Assembly: GCA_031285645.1 (NCBI GenBank) | Contig: JAITVU010000183.1 | Coordinates: 1-8,398 of the forward strand | Reading direction: 5' to 3' | Length of the DNA: 8,398 nt | From: Oscillospiraceae bacterium | GTDB lineage: Bacteria; Bacillota; Clostridia; Oscillospirales; Ruminococcaceae | In this document: positions 5,813-8,398 of the stretch, one piece after another | Layout of the letters: each line of letters begins with the position of its first letter | Position numbering within the stretch: the stretch's first letter is position 1 | The notes under the pieces: model-generated | Told to the model about the DNA's origin: nothing | What the model saw: the letters and a program-made list of their open reading frames with translations, nothing else | Database searches by the model: none | Program-made: the position numbers and the translations under genes

Positions 5813-5968
5813 CGACCTTCAAAACCGTTCCGGTTTTGAAGCGTCAGGCAGTCGCCTGACGGCACGCCGGAGGCGTGCGCGTTCACTATGTACTGTGCGA
5901 AATCCGCTTCGCGGTCCTATTCGTGCGTACGCGCGAATGCTTCAAAAATGGATCATTTTTGAAGGTCG
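5813..5968 (+). repeat. 156-bp hairpin-bounded repeat element
   Basis: The ends CGACCTTCAAAA (5813-5824) and TTTTGAAGGTCG (5957-5968) are perfect inverted repeats of 12 bp. Each end also forms its own 10-bp hairpin with a 3-nt loop (5818-5840 and 5941-5963). Between them lie hairpins CGTCAGGC-N4-GCCTGACG (5842-5861), GCACGCC-GGA-GGCGTGC (5862-5878), CCGC-TTC-GCGG (5904-5914) and ATTCGTGC-GTAC-GCGCGAAT (5919-5938, one U-G pair). There is no reading frame. It looks like a non-autonomous mobile or structured repeat. Confidence 0.65.
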
Positions 5969-5975
5969 CTGAGTA

Positions 5976-6066
5976 TATAATCGTAACCCCCGCGGGAGCG
6001 AAAAGACCGGCTGCGCCGGCTTGGGGAATGGATGCGCTGCAAAGATGCATGGCCGGCTGCGCCGGC
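5976..6066 (+). promoter_or_regulatory. Possible esterase promoter and hairpin-rich leader
   Basis: A perfect TATAAT lies at 5976-5981, but its -35 region is poor. Downstream, the 14-bp sequence CCGGCTGCGCCGGC occurs at 6007-6020 and 6053-6066, each copy a GC-rich hairpin with a TGC loop. The leader to the esterase start is about 130 nt. It could carry regulatory structure or be another repeat array. Confidence 0.35.
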
Positions 6067-6122
6067 ATTCGGTTTTATACCCCTTCGGTTCATAATAACA
6101 GATCAATTGAGGAGGCGTTTTC

Positions 6123-7604
6123 ATGGCTTTAAAGCAGACAACGGTTCAACAGGGTAAACTGGAAGGCATTGCGAGCAAAAACCCGGCCATCACCGTATTT
6201 AAGGGTATTCCCTACGCGGCGCCGCCGGTCGGCGCGTTGCGCTGGAAAGCGCCCGCGCCCGCCGCATCCTGGGACGGCGTCAGGACATGCGCCACATTCG
6301 GCAACATCTCCATCATGCCCGTTTTCGCCGACACAAGCATTTACAAAAGGGAGTTTAACCAGAACTATCCGCCCATGAGCGAGGATTGCCTCTATCTCAA
6401 TATCTGGACGCCCGCTGAGAGCGCCGGGGAAAAGCTGCCCGTCATGTTTTGGATACACGGCGGCGGCGCCCAGTCCGGCTACGGCCACGAGATTGAATTT
6501 GACGGCGACGCGCTTGCGGCCAAGGGCGTCATTGTTGTAACCATTAACTACAGGCTGAATGTTTTCGGATTTCTGGCTCACCCGGCGCTTACGGCGGAGA
6601 GTCCCCATCAGTCAAGCGGTAATTACGGCTTGCTGGACCAAATCGCCGCGCTGCACTGGGTACGCGATAACATCGGGGCCTTTGGCGGGGACGCTGAAAA
6701 CATCACCATATTCGGCCAGTCCGCCGGGGGACGCTCCGTCGAATCCCTGAGTTGCAGCCCGCTTACAAAAGGGCTGTTCCGGCGCGCTATTATGCATTCA
6801 GCCGGAAAATACGGCGCCCGCGACCCCGAACCCACCAAGGAACAAATCGGGGAGCAAGTGCAAAAAATCATGGCCGCCAACGGCTGGCGTTCTATAGACG
6901 ACATGCGCGCCGTATCCGGACGCGCGCTGTTTGACGCGGTCTGCGCGGCGTCACAAATCAGACTGCTCAATTTCTGCGTGGACGGCTATGTGTTGCCGGG
7001 CCCGCTCGGCATGTCCGTGAAGGACGGGCTTTTCCACGATGTGGACTACATGTTCGGCACGGCGGCCAATGAAAACATGGCGGTTCCCGATCCCGGCATG
7101 ACGCCGGGTGATTTCGAAAAACTTCTGGCCGGGGAAAGTGAGACGAGCGCCGCGTATGTCCGTCTGGCGCAGCCTAAAACAAACGAGGAGGCCCGGTACT
7201 ACGCCCTTAAAAAGACCGGCTACGCGTTTAGAGCCGCGCAGCGCAACTGGGCGCGGCGCCTGCTTTCGAGCGGCCGCAAACCCGCTTATATGTACTGTTT
7301 CTCACGGGACCTACCGGGCGACACACTCGGCGCGTTCCATTCCAGCGAACTGTGGTATGTTTTCGGCACGCTCGGTCGCTGCTGGCGGCCTATGGAAAAA
7401 AGCGACTACGAGCTCTCGGACAAGATGACGTCCTATTGGACAAATTTCGCCAGGACCGGCGATCCGAACGGCAGCGGACTGCCGCGCTGGAATCCTTTTG
7501 AGGCGGACGGCGAGCAGAGTATTGATCTCAATACGACAATCCAAATGCAAAGCAGCGACGACAAAGTACTGGCCGGGCTTGAAGATTTTTTAGCCGGGAA
7601 CTGA
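6123..7604 (+). CDS. Type-B carboxylesterase (para-nitrobenzyl esterase-like)
   Basis: A 493-residue alpha/beta hydrolase that would cleave carboxylic esters; the natural substrate is unknown. The N terminus carries the family start (VFKGIPYAAPPVGALRWKAP at 25-44). The EDCLYLNIW block is at 87-95 and the oxyanion-hole HGGG at 112-115. The nucleophile is Ser200 in GQSAGG, where GESAGG is usual. The acid is probably Glu317 in GTAANEN and the base His406 in GAFHSSELWYVFG. The triad is complete and the length is normal. There is no signal peptide, so it is likely cytoplasmic. GAGGAGG lies 7 nt before the ATG. It stands alone and is followed by a 45-nt perfect inverted repeat. High GC third positions match the flanking genes, so there is no sign of recent transfer. 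Confidence 0.95.
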   Translation: MALKQTTVQQGKLEGIASKNPAITVFKGIPYAAPPVGALRWKAPAPAASWDGVRTCATFGNISIMPVFADTSIYKREFNQNYPPMSEDCLYLNIWTPAESAGEKLPVMFWIHGGGAQSGYGHEIEFDGDALAAKGVIVVTINYRLNVFGFLAHPALTAESPHQSSGNYGLLDQIAALHWVRDNIGAFGGDAENITIFGQSAGGRSVESLSCSPLTKGLFRRAIMHSAGKYGARDPEPTKEQIGEQVQKIMAANGWRSIDDMRAVSGRALFDAVCAASQIRLLNFCVDGYVLPGPLGMSVKDGLFHDVDYMFGTAANENMAVPDPGMTPGDFEKLLAGESETSAAYVRLAQPKTNEEARYYALKKTGYAFRAAQRNWARRLLSSGRKPAYMYCFSRDLPGDTLGAFHSSELWYVFGTLGRCWRPMEKSDYELSDKMTSYWTNFARTGDPNGSGLPRWNPFEADGEQSIDLNTTIQMQSSDDKVLAGLEDFLAGN

Positions 7605-7632
7605 TCCAAATTCGCATGATTTTAAACACTGA

Positions 7633-7677
7633 ATAACCCGAATCCCCGCCGTTTAAAACGGCGGGGATTCGGGTTAT
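7633..7677 (+). terminator. 45-nt perfect inverted repeat after the esterase, likely terminator
   Basis: Arms 7633-7654 and 7656-7677 are a perfect 22-bp inverted repeat with a 1-nt centre (core GCCGTTT-A-AAACGGC). It starts about 29 nt after the esterase stop. No T-run follows directly on the plus strand (AGCAAAAATC), so it may instead be an mRNA 3'-end stabiliser or a bidirectional stop. Confidence 0.6.
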
Positions 7678-7703
7678 AGCAAAAATCTTTATATAGCGGA
7701 TTC

Positions 7704-7864
7704 GATTTAAAACAGTTACAGTGTTTTAAATCAGCGGGCGCAGCCCGCATCCGCGCTATGCGCGGGATCCACTATGAACGACGTTTCGGCCGCCTGTACA
7801 GGCGGCTACATGTGGCGTATGCCACGTGTTTAAAACAGTCGGCGGGACTGTTTTATACCGAAAC
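7704..7864 (+). ncRNA. Chain of small stem-loops (possible structured RNA, part 1)
   Basis: Successive hairpins: GATTTAAAACA with TGTTTTAAATC (7704-7732), GCGGGC-GCA-GCCCGC (7734-7748), CCGCGC-TAT-GCGCGG (7751-7765), the 18-bp palindrome GCCGCCTGTACAGGCGGC (7789-7806), ACATGTGGC-GTAT-GCCACGTGT (7808-7829, one U-G), and TAAAACAGTC with GACTGTTTTA (7831-7855). GTTTCGG (7783-7789) and CCGAAAC (7858-7864) can close a multiloop around the last three. No protein frame is visible. It may instead be a repeat array like 5813-5968. Confidence 0.4.
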
Positions 7865-8029
7865 TAGTGTTTTGGCACACTATGTTTTCAGGAAAAGTTG
7901 TCGCCGCCAGCGGCTTGCGGAACAAGGCGGAGGATGAAAGCAGGCTGACGCCTGGTGAGGACGACAACGCAGTAACGTGAGTTGCTGGCGAGCGGCAACC
8001 CTAAAGTTGTAGTGTGTCAGAACACTAGT
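7863..8029 (+). ncRNA. Structured element closed by a 20-bp helix (possible RNA, part 2)
   Basis: ACTAGTGTTTTGGCACACTA (7863-7882) pairs with TAGTGTGTCAGAACACTAGT (8010-8029) along all 20 positions if two G-U pairs are allowed; read as minus-strand RNA those would be A-C mismatches. Inside are GTTGTCG with CGACAAC (7897-7903, 7962-7968), enclosing CCGCC with GGCGG and CAGGC-TGAC-GCCTG (7941-7954), and then GTTGCT-N7-GGCAAC (7981-7999, one U-G). No known class is recognised; group II intron domain V is absent here. Confidence 0.45.
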
Positions 8030-8077
8030 ATATCATACTCTCGGCTATACATTAGTATTACGACAACGTTATGCGAG

Positions 8078-8183
8078 GCCTTTAGCAAGGCGGGGCTTGT
8101 CGCTGATACCGCAACGGGCAGGGCGCTGTTGTACAGCGGGGCCTGTCGCGGCATGAGCGACAAGCTTTGCCTTTGCAAAAGGC
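8078..8183 (+). ncRNA. Long rod hairpin with flanking small hairpins (possible RNA, part 3)
   Basis: GCTTGTCGCT (8095-8104) pairs with AGCGACAAGC (8156-8165). Inside stack CCGC with GCGG (8109-8112, 8148-8151), GGCAGG with CCTGTC (8117-8122, 8142-8147, one G-U) and CGCTGT-TGT-ACAGCG (8124-8138). This gives a 71-nt rod of about 26 pairs. It is flanked by GCCTT-TAGC-AAGGC (8078-8091) and GCCTTT-GCA-AAAGGC (8169-8183). No good protein frame is present. Confidence 0.45.
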
Positions 8184-8232
8184 CTTAATTGCTCAAAGGT
8201 TATTTATCTTAAATACTATTTAAAAATATGAC

Positions 8233-8259
8233 ACGGGAAGGGCAGTCAGCCCTTCCCGT
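8233..8259 (-). terminator. Rho-independent terminator of the gene entering from the right
   Basis: ACGGGAAGGGC (8233-8243) and GCCCTTCCCGT (8249-8259) form a perfect 11-bp stem with a 5-nt loop. On the minus strand it lies 7 nt after the stop of the partial gene and is followed by GTCATATTTTTAAA, a U-rich tail. Confidence 0.85.
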
Positions 8260-8266
8260 TTGCCTG

Positions 8267-8398
8267 TCACGCTTTATTTGTATTGTAGTAATTAATCAAA
8301 CAGCCGTCCAGAATGATCTGGCGCTCATCGTCCGTCAAGTCCGTGAGGATGAGGTCAATTTCGCGCGCACCGGCTTCGGTCAGAATATAAGCTTTGAT
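8267..8398 (-). CDS. C-terminal end of a gene cut by the window edge, perhaps an aconitase-like hydratase
   Basis: The last 43 codons of a minus-strand gene are present, ending ...LTDDERQIILDGCLINYY, then NTNKA and TGA. The codon pattern and the terminator directly after the stop support real coding. The ending, an acidic segment followed by IILDGCLINYY, resembles my memory of the C termini of aconitase/hydro-lyase (AcnA-type) proteins of Clostridia. No active-site region is inside the window, so the assignment is tentative. Confidence 0.6.
   Translation of the reverse strand: MKAYILTEAGAREIDLILTDLTDDERQIILDGCLINYYNTNKA

Noticed and set aside
5813..6066. CRISPR array
   Set aside because: The repeats are hairpins of differing sequence, without regular spacers or cas genes.
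6129..6608. 159-codon open frame antisense to the esterase
   Set aside because: It is a shadow of a gene with a complete catalytic triad.
7863..8183. Group II intron
   Set aside because: No domain V pattern with a GAAA-type loop, no GUGYG start and no reverse transcriptase frame are visible in the window.
7982..8188. 68-codon open frame in the structured region
   Set aside because: It has a non-ATG start, no ribosome site and no recognisable domain, and its path runs through stem-loops on both sides.

Overview
This is a window of about 50% GC, most likely from a low-to-mid GC Gram-positive bacterium of the Clostridia type. The signs are Shine-Dalgarno sites of the AGGAGG type, sigma-A-like promoters, a lipoprotein signal peptide, a solitary ECF vitamin-transporter S subunit, and YafY/WYL and LURP-one (YxjI-like) proteins. 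The species cannot be named from the sequence. Seven genes are supported (six complete, one cut by the right edge). They are housekeeping or accessory genes separated by unusually long intergenic regions that are rich in hairpins.

Layout. 1-309: a terminator of a gene to the left, a long hairpin and no convincing gene. 310-1457 (minus): a lipoprotein followed 23 nt later by a Nudix hydrolase, one transcription unit. 1723-2331 (minus): an ECF S component with a structured 3' tail and a terminator at 1511-1533. 2332-2776: a divergent control region with promoters in both directions and a perfect palindrome, between the S component and a WYL-domain regulator (2777-3706, plus). 3810-3910: a MITE-like element with a TTA target duplication. 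3915-3950: a bidirectional terminator between the regulator and a type I GAPDH (3961-4962, minus). 5032-5289: a second divergent control region with a near-palindrome and a branched leader, serving gap and a LURP-one/YxjI-like gene (5290-5763, plus). 5813-5968: a hairpin-bounded repeat element. 6123-7604 (plus): a type-B carboxylesterase. 7605-8266: about 660 nt with no gene but a chain of about a dozen stem-loops. 8267-8398 (minus): the C-terminal end of a gene, perhaps aconitase-like, with its own terminator.

How the genes relate. Shared biology is only weakly implied. The WYL regulator diverges from the ECF S component and shares with it a palindromic control region, so it may regulate that vitamin transporter as well as itself. 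The other genes look like independent units.

The most unusual content is non-coding. In the large structured region at 7704-8183, and in related arrays at 5813-6066, the imperfect pairs I found are nearly all G-U wobbles when read as plus-strand RNA, rather than A-C. This suggests selection on an RNA fold. I could not match it to any known RNA class by eye.
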